A DNA stretch of 64,000 nucleotides from assembly GCF_009760405.1 (NCBI RefSeq), contig NZ_WRPP01000007.1, forward strand, positions 408,912 to 472,911, written 5' to 3'. Below are positions 44,090-51,789 of this stretch, in pieces. The translations under genes were made by a program, and so were the position numbers. How positions within the stretch are numbered: the stretch's first letter is position 1; every line of letters starts with the position of its first letter. Below the pieces are notes generated by a model. It was not told the DNA's origin. It saw nothing but the letters and a program-made list of their open reading frames with translations, and did not search any database. This DNA is from Nocardia terrae. Its GTDB lineage: Bacteria; Actinomycetota; Actinomycetes; Mycobacteriales; Mycobacteriaceae.

Positions 44090-45267
44090 TAGTAATTGCC
44101 CCCGTCGTAGTGTCCCGGTCCGGTGGCCGGGCGGGAACCGAGTAGTCGAAGATACGCGGCGGACATTTCCAGCCGGAGTGCCAGTACCGCAAGCTTTTCG
44201 AGCTCACTGCCCCGCGGCGCGAGTGCGGGTTGCGTCTCTTCGCCCGCCTCGCGAGTGGAGACTTCCGCGTCGAGGGTCACCAGGTCGGCGTCCACGAGTC
44301 CGGCGTCGGAGCCGAAGACCGCCAGGCGACGGCGCGCGACCACCTCGTCGGAGTCGGCGCTCACCACCAGGATCCGGATCTGTTCCACCGGTGCGGGGCC
44401 GTCGAGCTCCTCGTCGTGGAACAGCGGGTCGAAGCCGGGCGCCGCGACGCCCGCGGCTTCGATGAGTCGGCCGTGTGCGGCAATGGCTTCGGACAGGGTG
44501 ACGCCGGTGACGATCTGTCCGGCGGCGGCCAGCAGGACCTCGGCACCATGTTCGGCGACGATCGCGGCGGCGGGCGAGTCACCGGCCAGCAGCATCCGCT
44601 TGCGCTGGTGCATGCGGGTCGCCAGGGTCTTGGCCGGATTGTGGAAGACCTCGTTCTGGGGGCCGTCGCGCAACGCCTCGGCGTCGAGCAGGTCTGCGAG
44701 AGCGTTCAATTCGGGCACCAAGGGGCCGACGCGGTGCGGGTCGAGGGTGGTGATCACGGCTATGCCCGCTGCCAGATACCGCAGCATGCGGTTGTGGTCG
44801 AGGACGGGCACCCGGGGAGCGAGGATGGTGGCGCGGCCCGCGGCGGCGGCCCGGATCGGGCCCTCGTCGGGAGCGGCCACGACCACCGCGGCACCCCGGC
44901 GCAGGGCGCGGTCCACGGATTCCGCCAGCTGCGGGTCACCCGCGTCGTCGCCCGCGACGAGCACGACGTCCAGCGGGCCGACCCACGGGGGGATCGACGT
45001 CGCCTGCACCAGCGGCATGCTGGTGCTGTTTCCGAGAGCGGCGATGAGCAGCGAGGCCGCCCGCGCGGCGCGGCCGCTGCCGGAAACGAATATCAGGCTG
45101 CGCGGCCGCAAGTCGGTCAGCCGGCCGAAGGCATCCTCCGCCAGTGCCGCGGCGGTCGCCCGCACCTGGGCGCCCCCCGAAGCTGCGGAGCGCAAAGCAC
45201 CCCCGGCGTCGGCCGCCTCCAGCGAGGCGACGTCATCGAGGTCGAGTATTGGTGTCCCAGCGATCAT
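44089..45267 (-). CDS. SIS-domain protein (TobH/Rv3256c-like)
   Basis: A 392-residue protein with two sugar-isomerase (SIS)-like halves. N-terminal IFVSGSGRAARAASLLIAAL is a phosphosugar-binding loop; DVVLVAGDDAGDPQLAESVD and VVVAAPDEGPIRAAAAGRAT complete the first half; LLAGDSPAAAIVAEHGAEVL starts the second. It sits between phosphomannomutase and manA in an order conserved in mycobacteria (Rv3255c-Rv3257c), implying a role in mannose metabolism, perhaps as an isomerase-like or regulatory partner. No catalytic function is established. Confidence 0.86.
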   Translation of the reverse strand: MIAGTPILDLDDVASLEAADAGGALRSAASGGAQVRATAAALAEDAFGRLTDLRPRSLIFVSGSGRAARAASLLIAALGNSTSMPLVQATSIPPWVGPLDVVLVAGDDAGDPQLAESVDRALRRGAAVVVAAPDEGPIRAAAAGRATILAPRVPVLDHNRMLRYLAAGIAVITTLDPHRVGPLVPELNALADLLDAEALRDGPQNEVFHNPAKTLATRMHQRKRMLLAGDSPAAAIVAEHGAEVLLAAAGQIVTGVTLSEAIAAHGRLIEAAGVAAPGFDPLFHDEELDGPAPVEQIRILVVSADSDEVVARRRLAVFGSDAGLVDADLVTLDAEVSTREAGEETQPALAPRGSELEKLAVLALRLEMSAAYLRLLGSRPATGPGHYDGGNY

Positions 45268-45340
45268 CGGGCGTTGCCACCTCCCCTCATCGGGTCACCA
45301 GACGCTGGTGAATCCAAGCTCTGTGATTCCACTATTCCAG

Positions 45341-46717
45341 TCAGGCGCGGACGATGCTCAGGATCTCGGTTACGAGTGCGTCTACTTCGTCCTGCGAACG
45401 TGCTTCGACATTGAGCCGCAGCAGCGGCTCGGTATTGCTGGCGCGCAGGTTGAACCACGCGCCGTCGGCCAGCTGCACCGTCACGCCGTCCAGCCGATCG
45501 ACCGATTTCGCCTTGGTACCGAACGCTTCCAGAACCGCTTGGGTGCGTTCCTTGGCATCCGCCACTGTTGAGTTGATCTCTCCGGAGGACGCGTATGTTG
45601 CATACGCCGAACCCAATTCCGACATCGGGCGGTCCTTCTCGCCCAGAGCCGCCAGCACGTGCAGGGCCGCGAGCATGCCGGAGTCGGCGCCCCAGAAGTC
45701 GCGGAAGTAGTAGTGCGCCGAGTGCTCGCCGCCGAAGATCGCTCCGGTGGCGGCCATCTGCTGCTTGATGAACGAGTGGCCGACGCGGGTGCGCACCGGG
45801 GTGCCGCCGAGCTCGGCCACCAACTCGGGCACGGCCTTCGAGGTGATCAGGTTGTGGATGACGGTGGCGCCGGGCTCCTTGGCCAGCTCGCGCTCGGCCA
45901 CCAGGCCGGTGACGGCGCTCGGGGAGACCGGGTCGCCCTTCTCGTCCACCACGAAGCAGCGGTCGGCGTCGCCGTCGAAGGCCAGGCCGATGTCGGCGCC
46001 GGTCTTGCGGACGTAGTCCTGCAGATCGACCAGGTTCTTCGGATCCAGCGGATTGGCTTCGTGATTGGGGAAGCTGCCGTCGAGTTCGAAGTACAGGGGC
46101 TCGATGGTGAACTGGGGCAGGGTGCCCAGCACGGCGGGGACGGTGTAGCCGCCCATGCCGTTGCCGGCGTCGACCGCGATGCGCAGCGGGCGCGAGGTGG
46201 ACAGGTCGACCAGCTTGTGCAGGAAGTCGGCGTAGGCCTGCAGCAGGTCCTGGCGGGTCTCGGTGCCGCGCTCGCCCTCGAAGGCGGGGACGCCGGCGAT
46301 GACCTCGTCGGTGATGGTGGCCAGGCCGGTGTCCTGTCCGACCGGCAGCGCCTTGGCCCGGCACAGCTTGATGCCGTTGTACTTGGCGGGATTGTGGCTC
46401 GCGGTGAACATGGCGCCGGGGCAATCCAAGTGACCGGAAGCGAAATAGAGCTCGTCGGTGGAGGCCAGGCCGATGTGGATGACATCGAGGCCCTGGGCGA
46501 GCACACCCGCGGCGAAGGCGGCGGCCAGGCCCGGGGAGGAGTCGCGCATATCGTGACCGATGACGATGCGCTGCGCGCCTTCGGCGCGCATCAGCCGGGC
46601 GAAGGATCCGGCGACGTCCCGTACGAAGTCCGCGTCGATCTGTTCACCGACCACTCCGCGAACGTCGTATGCCTTGATAACTGCTCGAACTGACTCGGCG
46701 GACCGGGCGACTGTCAT
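45341..46717 (-). CDS. pmmA: Phosphomannomutase
   Basis: A 458-residue alpha-D-phosphohexomutase converting mannose-6-P to mannose-1-P for the GDP-mannose enzyme at 35.2 kb. Features: IKAYDVRGVVGEQIDADFVR, phosphoserine loop GAMFTASHNPAKYNG, metal loop DIGLAFDGDADRCFVVDEKG, sugar loop FGGEHSAHYYFRDFWGADSG, and phosphate loop LRASNTEPLLRLNVEA. Homologue of Rv3257c (often also called manB). The ATG at 46717 is used because it begins the conserved N-terminal region; its ribosome site is weak. Confidence 0.95.
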   Translation of the reverse strand: MTVARSAESVRAVIKAYDVRGVVGEQIDADFVRDVAGSFARLMRAEGAQRIVIGHDMRDSSPGLAAAFAAGVLAQGLDVIHIGLASTDELYFASGHLDCPGAMFTASHNPAKYNGIKLCRAKALPVGQDTGLATITDEVIAGVPAFEGERGTETRQDLLQAYADFLHKLVDLSTSRPLRIAVDAGNGMGGYTVPAVLGTLPQFTIEPLYFELDGSFPNHEANPLDPKNLVDLQDYVRKTGADIGLAFDGDADRCFVVDEKGDPVSPSAVTGLVAERELAKEPGATVIHNLITSKAVPELVAELGGTPVRTRVGHSFIKQQMAATGAIFGGEHSAHYYFRDFWGADSGMLAALHVLAALGEKDRPMSELGSAYATYASSGEINSTVADAKERTQAVLEAFGTKAKSVDRLDGVTVQLADGAWFNLRASNTEPLLRLNVEARSQDEVDALVTEILSIVRA

Positions 46718-46784
46718 GGGGACCACCCTAGTAGCTGTCCGTTTCACGCTGTATTCGGCGCTGCCCATATTTTGTGGGGCTACG

Positions 46785-47174
46785 TCAGTTGGGCGGGTCG
46801 GGTAGGACTCGTAGGTGGCCGCGTCTGCCGGTCCGGCCCTGCCGGGTCGGGCGGGGCTGGGCCGGTGCGTAGTCGGTGTAGCCGCGCGGGTCGGGTTCCG
46901 GTGTGCGGCGGCGCAATCCGGCCTCGCGCACGGCCTCGGCCAGGGCGGTCAGATCGTCGTCGTCGGGGGTGGAGCTGGAAAACCCGCCCTCGTGCCGGAC
47001 CAACTCCCATCCCTTGGGCGCCGTGATCCGGGAGGCGTGCGTTTCACACAGATCCCAGGAGTGCGGTTCGGCGACCGTGACCAGCGGACCCACGACTGCC
47101 ATCGAGTCGGAGTACACATAGGTCAGCGTCGCGACGGCCGGGTTTTTGCAGCCTGGTCGGCAGCAACGACGCAT
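46785..47174 (-). CDS. DUF3499 protein (Rv3258c-like)
   Basis: A 129-residue protein starting at ATG 47174 with a putative zinc-binding N-terminus: RRCCRPGCKNPAVATLTYVY, then PHSWDLCETHASRITAPKGW, giving four clustered Cys/His ligands. The C-terminal third is low-complexity, rich in Asp, then Arg/Pro/Gly. This family is restricted to actinobacteria and sits between pmmA and the zincin-like gene as in mycobacteria. Role unknown; the conserved Cys/His pattern suggests metal or nucleic-acid binding. Confidence 0.88.
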   Translation of the reverse strand: MRRCCRPGCKNPAVATLTYVYSDSMAVVGPLVTVAEPHSWDLCETHASRITAPKGWELVRHEGGFSSSTPDDDDLTALAEAVREAGLRRRTPEPDPRGYTDYAPAQPRPTRQGRTGRRGHLRVLPDPPN

Positions 47175-47269
47175 GGGGATCACGCCATGCAGGGTAACCC
47201 CCCTCACGCTCCCATGGACACAGACACGCGCAATGAACCCCGTCTCACCGGAAGGGTTAGATTCAAGGT

Positions 47270-47749
47270 ATGACCCGTTCACGTAAGAGGCGGCCGCCCA
47301 CCGCGCGGTCGGTCATCCGCCGCGGGCGGGGTGTGCGCGGGCCGATGTTGCCGCCGACGGTCCCGGCCCGGCGCACTCGCGGCCAGGAGTTCGACCGGTT
47401 GGTGCTGGAGGCGTTCGCGCCGCTGGAGAGCCGCTGGCACGAGCAGCTCACCAAGCTCGACATCGCCGTCGACGATGTGCCGAAAATCCGTCCGCTGCAC
47501 CCGGATTCGGTGACGTGGCCGGACGAGGTGGTGGCCGACGGGCCGGTGCCGTTGTCCCGGCTGATTCCGGCCGGCGTGGACCGTTACGGCATGGCTACCC
47601 GCGCCCGAGTCGTGTTGTTCCGCAAGCCGTTGGAGCTGCGGGCGCAGGATCCCGACGATCTGGTCGACCTGCTGCGCGAGGTGCTCGTGCAACAGATCGC
47701 GACCTATCTCGGGGTCGATCCCGACATCATCGACCCTGAACCGGAGTAA
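47270..47749 (+). CDS. Zincin-like metallopeptidase family protein lacking HExxH (Rv3259-like)
   Basis: A 159-residue protein of the small zincin-like (DUF1025-type) family. A basic N-terminus (MTRSRKRRPPTARSVIRRGR) precedes the domain: FDRLVLEAFAPLESRW, LTKLDIAVDDVPKIRPLHPD, PVPLSRLIPAGVD, ARVVLFRKPLELRAQDPDDL, and LREVLVQQIATYLGVDPDII. The last block is where other members have HExxHxxG; here it reads REVLVQQIATYLG, so the zinc ligands are absent and peptidase activity is doubtful. ATG 47270 is poorly spaced from AAGG; an internal ATG at 47345 is possible. Confidence 0.84.
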   Translation: MTRSRKRRPPTARSVIRRGRGVRGPMLPPTVPARRTRGQEFDRLVLEAFAPLESRWHEQLTKLDIAVDDVPKIRPLHPDSVTWPDEVVADGPVPLSRLIPAGVDRYGMATRARVVLFRKPLELRAQDPDDLVDLLREVLVQQIATYLGVDPDIIDPEPE

Positions 47750-47753
47750 GGAT

Positions 47754-47773
47754 CCGGGCCCGCAACGGCCCGG
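47754..47773. terminator. Short hairpin between convergent Rv3259-like and whiB2 genes
   Basis: CCGGGCC (47754-47760) / GGCCCGG (47767-47773) with a 6-nt loop, in the 48-nt gap between convergent stops. Confidence 0.45.
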
Positions 47774-47797
47774 AATCACCCTCGGCTACAACAACTT

Positions 47798-48154
47798 TCA
47801 GATGATGCCGCGCTTGAGGCGACGGCGCTCACGCTCGCTGAGGCCGCCCCAGATGCCGAAGCGCTCGTCGTTGGCGAGTGCGTACTCCAGGCACTCGTCG
47901 CGGACCTCGCAGCCCAGGCAGATGCGCTTGGCTTCCCGGGTCGAGCCGCCCTTCTCGGGGAAGAACGCCTCGGGGTCGGTCTGGGCGCACAGCGCCCGTT
48001 CCTGCCATTGCTCGGCTTCGGTCATCTGGCGACCGCCGCGCGAAAAAGCGTCGAACATATCCTCGCCACCGGTGACGATCAGGCTCAGCCGCGGTGGTTC
48101 GGGCTGGTAGGCGGCTCGCGCCCACTGTCCGCCCCCCGGCCGCGCAGTCGTCAT
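47798..48154 (-). CDS. whiB2: WhiB2/WhmD transcription factor
   Basis: A 118-residue iron-sulfur protein controlling septation and division. The [4Fe-4S] ligands are C56 (ALCAQTDPEAFF), C79, C82 and C88 (CLGCEVRDEC); the Gly-rich turn GIWGG and basic tail SERERRRLKRGII are identical in type to mycobacterial WhiB2. ATG 48154 has GGGGGGT about 6 nt upstream. A second ATG at 48274, also with a good GAGGAGG site, would add 40 residues, but those codons have weak G/C third-position bias; the longer form cannot be excluded. Convergent with the Rv3259-like gene, divergent from fbiA. Confidence 0.95.
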   Translation of the reverse strand: MTTARPGGGQWARAAYQPEPPRLSLIVTGGEDMFDAFSRGGRQMTEAEQWQERALCAQTDPEAFFPEKGGSTREAKRICLGCEVRDECLEYALANDERFGIWGGLSERERRRLKRGII

Positions 48155-48618
48155 CGGTTCACCCCCCTCGTATCCGTTCCGTTCGTCGGCGCAGAAGTCA
48201 GGTGCTGCGCCAGTCGTGGAATCGGTTTGCGATACACCGCCCGGAATGCCCGACGGGGCCAGCTCATCGGCCATCGCTCCGCCTCCTCACTGTGTGTTAG
48301 CGCAGAATGATTAATCCGTCGGAGCCGATCCCACCGACGGCCCAACACCGCGGCGTAGTCCCGCGGCCATCCCCGAGCTTGGCGTCACCCCGGTGCGAAC
48401 AGTTGTTCGAAAACCCGTCCGCGCCTTGCACTCTCACGCGGACCCGGAATGACATGCCTGTGATTAGACACGCCGGGAGCGGCGATGGTCAAGCTGCCGA
48501 AGCAATTCCGTTACCATCTCCGGCCCCTCTTACCCGTGTTCCCGCAGATCAAACAGCAAATTCATAGCAAATGATCTGTTATCGGGCATCCCCGGCTGAA
48601 CGCATAGGCTGTGCGGAT
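48155..48618. other. 464-bp divergent intergenic region whiB2/fbiA
   Basis: Contains the whiB2 promoter and a long leader or the 40-codon N-terminal extension (48155-48274), and the fbiA promoter (TAGGCT at 48605). The central part (48300-48600) is moderately AT-rich toward fbiA with no ORF of coding character and no recognised RNA. Long upstream regions are typical of developmentally regulated whiB genes. Confidence 0.5.
48605..48610 (+). promoter_or_regulatory. Leaderless-type -10 (TAGGCT) of fbiA
   Basis: TAGGCT ends 8 nt before GTG 48619; no Shine-Dalgarno is present between. Confidence 0.45.
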
Positions 48619-49617
48619 GTGACTCGAGAACAAGCGGACACCGCACCCGGCACCGGCCTGCGGATCGCCGTACTGGTCGGCGGAGTCGGCGGCGCGCGGT
48701 TCCTGATGGGCGTGCGCGAGCTGCTGCCCGGAGCCGACACCACGGCCATCGTCAATGTCGGCGACGACGTCTGGATGCACGGGCTCCGCATCTGCCCTGA
48801 CCTGGACACCTGCATGTACACCCTGGGTGGCGGCATCGATCCCGAACGCGGCTGGGGGCACGCGAACGAGACCTGGCACGCCAAGGAGGAGCTGGCGAAA
48901 TACAACGCTCAGCCCGATTGGTTCGGGCTGGGGGATCGCGATATCGCCACCCATCTCATCCGGACCGAAATGCTGCGTCAGGGATACCCGCTCTCGGCGG
49001 TCACCGAGGCGCTCTGCAATCGGTGGCAGCCGGGCGTGAAACTGCTTCCGGCAACCGACGATCGTTGTGAAACACATGTAGTTATCGGGGACCCGGAGAA
49101 CCCTGGCGAACGCCGCGCGATCCATTTCCAAGAGTGGTGGGTTCGGTACCGGGCGAACGTCGAGACCCATGGATTCGTGACTATTGGGGCAGATGCTGCG
49201 AAACCGGCCCCTGGTGTGACGGAAATCATAGAGTCGGCGGACGTGATCCTGCTGGCCCCTTCCAACCCCGTAGTGAGCGTCGGAGCCATCCTGTCGGTTC
49301 CGGGCATTCGCGGCGCACTGCGCACAACGGATGCGAAGATCGTGGGGCTTTCGCCCGTTATCGGCGGAAAACCGTTGCGGGGCATGGCGGATGAGTGCCT
49401 GTCGGTGATCGGCGTGGAGACGACCGCGGAGGCCGTGGGCAACTACTACGGAGCGCGATCGGGCACCGGCATCCTCGACGGCTGGCTCATCCACACCGGC
49501 GACACCGCCGATGTCCCCGGTGTCGAGGTGCGCGCCGTTCCCCTGCTCATGACCGATCCGGCCACCACCGCCGAAATGGTTCGCGAGGCGTTGGATATCG
49601 CGGGAGTCAAGCCGTGA
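48619..49617 (+). CDS. fbiA: Coenzyme F420 precursor transferase FbiA/CofD
   Basis: A 332-residue transferase that joins a phosphoenolpyruvyl (or lactyl) guanosine diphosphate intermediate to FO, forming (dehydro-)F420-0. Motifs: VLVGGVGGARFLMGVRELL (N-terminal nucleotide loop), TAIVNVGDDVWMHGLRICPD, MYTLGGGIDPERGWG, NVETHGFVTIGADAAKPAPG, LLAPSNPVVSVGAILSVPGI, LSPVIGGKPLRGMADECLSV. GTG 48619 begins the actinobacterial N-terminus. It overlaps fbiB by 4 nt. Same order and context as Rv3261-Rv3262. Confidence 0.96.
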   Translation: MTREQADTAPGTGLRIAVLVGGVGGARFLMGVRELLPGADTTAIVNVGDDVWMHGLRICPDLDTCMYTLGGGIDPERGWGHANETWHAKEELAKYNAQPDWFGLGDRDIATHLIRTEMLRQGYPLSAVTEALCNRWQPGVKLLPATDDRCETHVVIGDPENPGERRAIHFQEWWVRYRANVETHGFVTIGADAAKPAPGVTEIIESADVILLAPSNPVVSVGAILSVPGIRGALRTTDAKIVGLSPVIGGKPLRGMADECLSVIGVETTAEAVGNYYGARSGTGILDGWLIHTGDTADVPGVEVRAVPLLMTDPATTAEMVREALDIAGVKP

Positions 49618-50978
49618 CAATGGATTCCGTGAACCCGCTCGCCGATCACGCCGCCGGCGGCGAACTGCGCATCCTGCCCGTCACCGGCCTGCCCGAGTTC
49701 CGGCCGGGCGACGATCTCGCCGAAGCCATTGCGGCGCAGGCGTCTTGGCTGCGTGACGGGGATGTGCTGGTGGTGACCAGCAAGATCGTGTCGAAGGTCG
49801 AGGGGCGCATCGTCGTGGCGCCGGAGGATCCGGACGAACGCGACGCCGCGCGGCGGAAGCTCGTGCTGGAGGAATCGGTGCGGGTGCTGGCGCGCAAGAA
49901 CCGCACCCTGATAACGGAGAACCGGCTCGGCATCGTGCAGGCGGCCTCGGGCGTCGACGGGTCGAATGTCGAGCGGGGCGAACTGGTGCTGCTGCCGGTG
50001 GATCCGGACGAGTCCGCCAAGGCGCTGCGCGCCGCCCTCGCCGAGCGGCTGGGCGTGCAGGTCGCGGTCGTCATCACCGACACCATGGGCCGGGCCTGGC
50101 GCAACGGCCAGATCGACGCCGCCATCGGGTCTTCCGGGCTGCGGGTGCTGCACGACTACAACGGCGCGGTGGACGGGCAGGGCAATGAACTGCACGTCAC
50201 GCTGGTCGCGATCGCCGACGAACTGGCCGCCGCCGCGGACCTGGTGAAGGGCAAGCTGGGCGGGGTGCCGATCGCGGTGGTGCGCGGATTCGACTACACC
50301 GACGACGGGTCCAGCGCGGCGGATCTGCCACGGCGCGGGGAGGACGATCTGTTCTGGCTGGGGACCGAGGAGTCCCTCGAGCTCGGGCGCAAACAGGCGG
50401 TGCCGCTGCGCCGTTCGGTGCGGCAGTTCGCCGACGTCCCCGTCGAGCCGGAGCTCATTCGGGAGGCGGTGGCCGCCGGGCTCACCGCTCCCGCGCCGCA
50501 TCACACCCGGCCCGTCCGGTTCGTCTGGGTGCGCAAGCGCGGGCTGCGCGAGCAGCTGCTCGAGGCCATGGCCGAGAAGTGGCGGGTGGATCTGGCCGGG
50601 GACGGGAAGTCCGCCGAGAGCATCGAGAAGCGAGTCGCCCGCGGGCGCATACTCTTCGACGCTCCGGAGATCATCATTCCGTTCTGTGTGCCCGACGGGG
50701 CGCACGACTATCCGGACGAGACGCGGCACGCTGCGGAGCAGACCATGTTCACCGTGGCCGTCGGCGCGGCCGTGCAGGGTCTGCTGGTGTCGCTGGCCGT
50801 GCGGGGCGTGGGCAGCTGCTGGATCGGGTCCACCATCTTCGCGCCGGAGGTCACCCGCGAGGTGCTCGGGCTGGAGGCGGACTGGAATCCGCTGGGCGCC
50901 ATCGCCATCGGGTATCCCCTCGACGAGATCGCACCGCGCGAGGCGCGGGAGGCCGGGATCGGGCTGGTCGAGCTGTGA
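49614..50978 (+). CDS. fbiB: Bifunctional F420 gamma-glutamyl ligase / dehydro-F420-0 reductase
   Basis: A 454-residue two-domain enzyme. The N-terminal CofE-like domain (about 1-245) ligates glutamates to F420-0 (VLVVTSKIVSKVEGR; VVITDTMGRAWRNGQIDAAI; GLRVLHDYNGAVDGQGNELH). The C-terminal nitroreductase-fold FMN domain (about 260-454; RRSVRQFADVPVEPELIREA; PAPHHTRPVRFVWVRKR; GSCWIGSTIFAPEVTREVLG) reduces dehydro-F420-0 with FMNH2. GTG 49614 (GGGAG 7 nt upstream, GTGA overlap) is preferred over ATG 49620. FMN dependence links it to the FMN-riboswitch gene downstream. Confidence 0.96.
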   Translation: MTMDSVNPLADHAAGGELRILPVTGLPEFRPGDDLAEAIAAQASWLRDGDVLVVTSKIVSKVEGRIVVAPEDPDERDAARRKLVLEESVRVLARKNRTLITENRLGIVQAASGVDGSNVERGELVLLPVDPDESAKALRAALAERLGVQVAVVITDTMGRAWRNGQIDAAIGSSGLRVLHDYNGAVDGQGNELHVTLVAIADELAAAADLVKGKLGGVPIAVVRGFDYTDDGSSAADLPRRGEDDLFWLGTEESLELGRKQAVPLRRSVRQFADVPVEPELIREAVAAGLTAPAPHHTRPVRFVWVRKRGLREQLLEAMAEKWRVDLAGDGKSAESIEKRVARGRILFDAPEIIIPFCVPDGAHDYPDETRHAAEQTMFTVAVGAAVQGLLVSLAVRGVGSCWIGSTIFAPEVTREVLGLEADWNPLGAIAIGYPLDEIAPREAREAGIGLVEL

Positions 50979-51493
50979 GCGCGGAGTCGCTGCACAAGTC
51001 GGCCACCGAACTGCTCGAAACCTGGGATCCGGCAACGGGTCCGGAGCAGTCGATCCGGGAGGCCATGCTGGCGTTCCTGGGTTCCGCGCCGCGCGGGTGC
51101 CTGCGCGAGCACGCGGCCGGGCACATCACAGCCTCGGCCATCGTGCTGTCCCATGACGAGAGCCAGGTGCTGCTGACCTTGCATCCGCGAGTCGGCCGGT
51201 GGATCCAATTGGGCGGGCACTGCGAGGAATCCGACGATTCGGTCGCGGCGGCCGCGCTGCGGGAGGCCACCGAGGAGTCCGGAATCGAGGGCCTGGTGCT
51301 CGAGCCCGGGCTGTACGGGGCGCAGGCCCATCCGATCACCTGCTCGCTCGGCGTGCCCACCCGCCACCTCGATCTGCTGTTCAAAATCGTTGCCCCGCAA
51401 GGCGCTGTGCCGGTGCGCAGTTCGGAGTCCACGGATCTGGCCTGGTGGCCGGTGGACGGGCTGCCCGCCGATGCCGATGTCCTTTTGCGCTGA
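50975..51493 (+). CDS. NUDIX hydrolase in the F420 operon
   Basis: A 172-residue NUDIX protein with GTG 50975 overlapping the fbiB stop by 4 nt. The NUDIX box is in GGHCEESDDSVAAAALREAT and the following EESG; the REATEESGI core is intact, while the first Glu of the G-x5-E part is replaced by Asp, usually tolerated. The preceding IVLSHDESQVLLTLHPRVGR is the usual first strand. Substrate unknown; its position third in the fbiAB unit suggests clean-up of a nucleotide by-product such as GMP, GDP or FMN-related compounds, which is inference. Confidence 0.92.
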   Translation: MSAESLHKSATELLETWDPATGPEQSIREAMLAFLGSAPRGCLREHAAGHITASAIVLSHDESQVLLTLHPRVGRWIQLGGHCEESDDSVAAAALREATEESGIEGLVLEPGLYGAQAHPITCSLGVPTRHLDLLFKIVAPQGAVPVRSSESTDLAWWPVDGLPADADVLLR

Positions 51494-51546
51494 GTGAATC
51501 CATCCCTTCCCCGCCCTGGGGCCCCGTGTTACTGTCCGGTAGTACA

Positions 51547-51709
51547 CGTTCTCAGGGCGGGGTGGAATTCCCCACCGGCGGTAATGGCATCCGGACCGAT
51601 CCGGAACGCACGAGCCCGCGAGCGCCACACGGTTCCCAGAATCTAGTGGGTCGAGCAGATTCCGGTGTGATCCCGGAGCCGACGGTCACAGTCCGGATGA
51701 AAGAGAACG
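51547..51709 (+). promoter_or_regulatory. FMN riboswitch (RFN element)
   Basis: The conserved RFN skeleton is readable: AGGGCGGGGTGGAATTCCCC, CACCGGCGGTAAT, GAGCCCGCGAGCGC, GAGCAGATTCCGGTG, GGAGCCGACGGTCACAGTCC, then GGATGAAAGAGAACG. The closing helix P1 pairs CGTTCTC (51547-51553) with GAGAACG (51703-51709). It binds FMN and should switch off the downstream ribH when FMN is abundant. The 53 nt between the NUDIX stop and the element probably hold the promoter. Confidence 0.95.
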
Positions 51710-51740
51710 CGGGACCGGCGTATCCGCTCGCGCGGATGGG

Positions 51741-51781
51741 CCTGTTCGCGTTTTGCCCTGGGTGACATCGCGAACAGGAGG
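51741..51781 (+). promoter_or_regulatory. Shine-Dalgarno-sequestering hairpin (riboswitch expression platform)
   Basis: CCTGTTCGCG (51741-51750) pairs perfectly with CGCGAACAGG (51769-51778); the 3' arm covers the first half of AGGAGG (51776-51781), the ribosome site of ribH 8 nt before its ATG. There is no U-run, so control is translational rather than by termination. Confidence 0.75.
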
Positions 51782-51789
51782 AATCCCCA

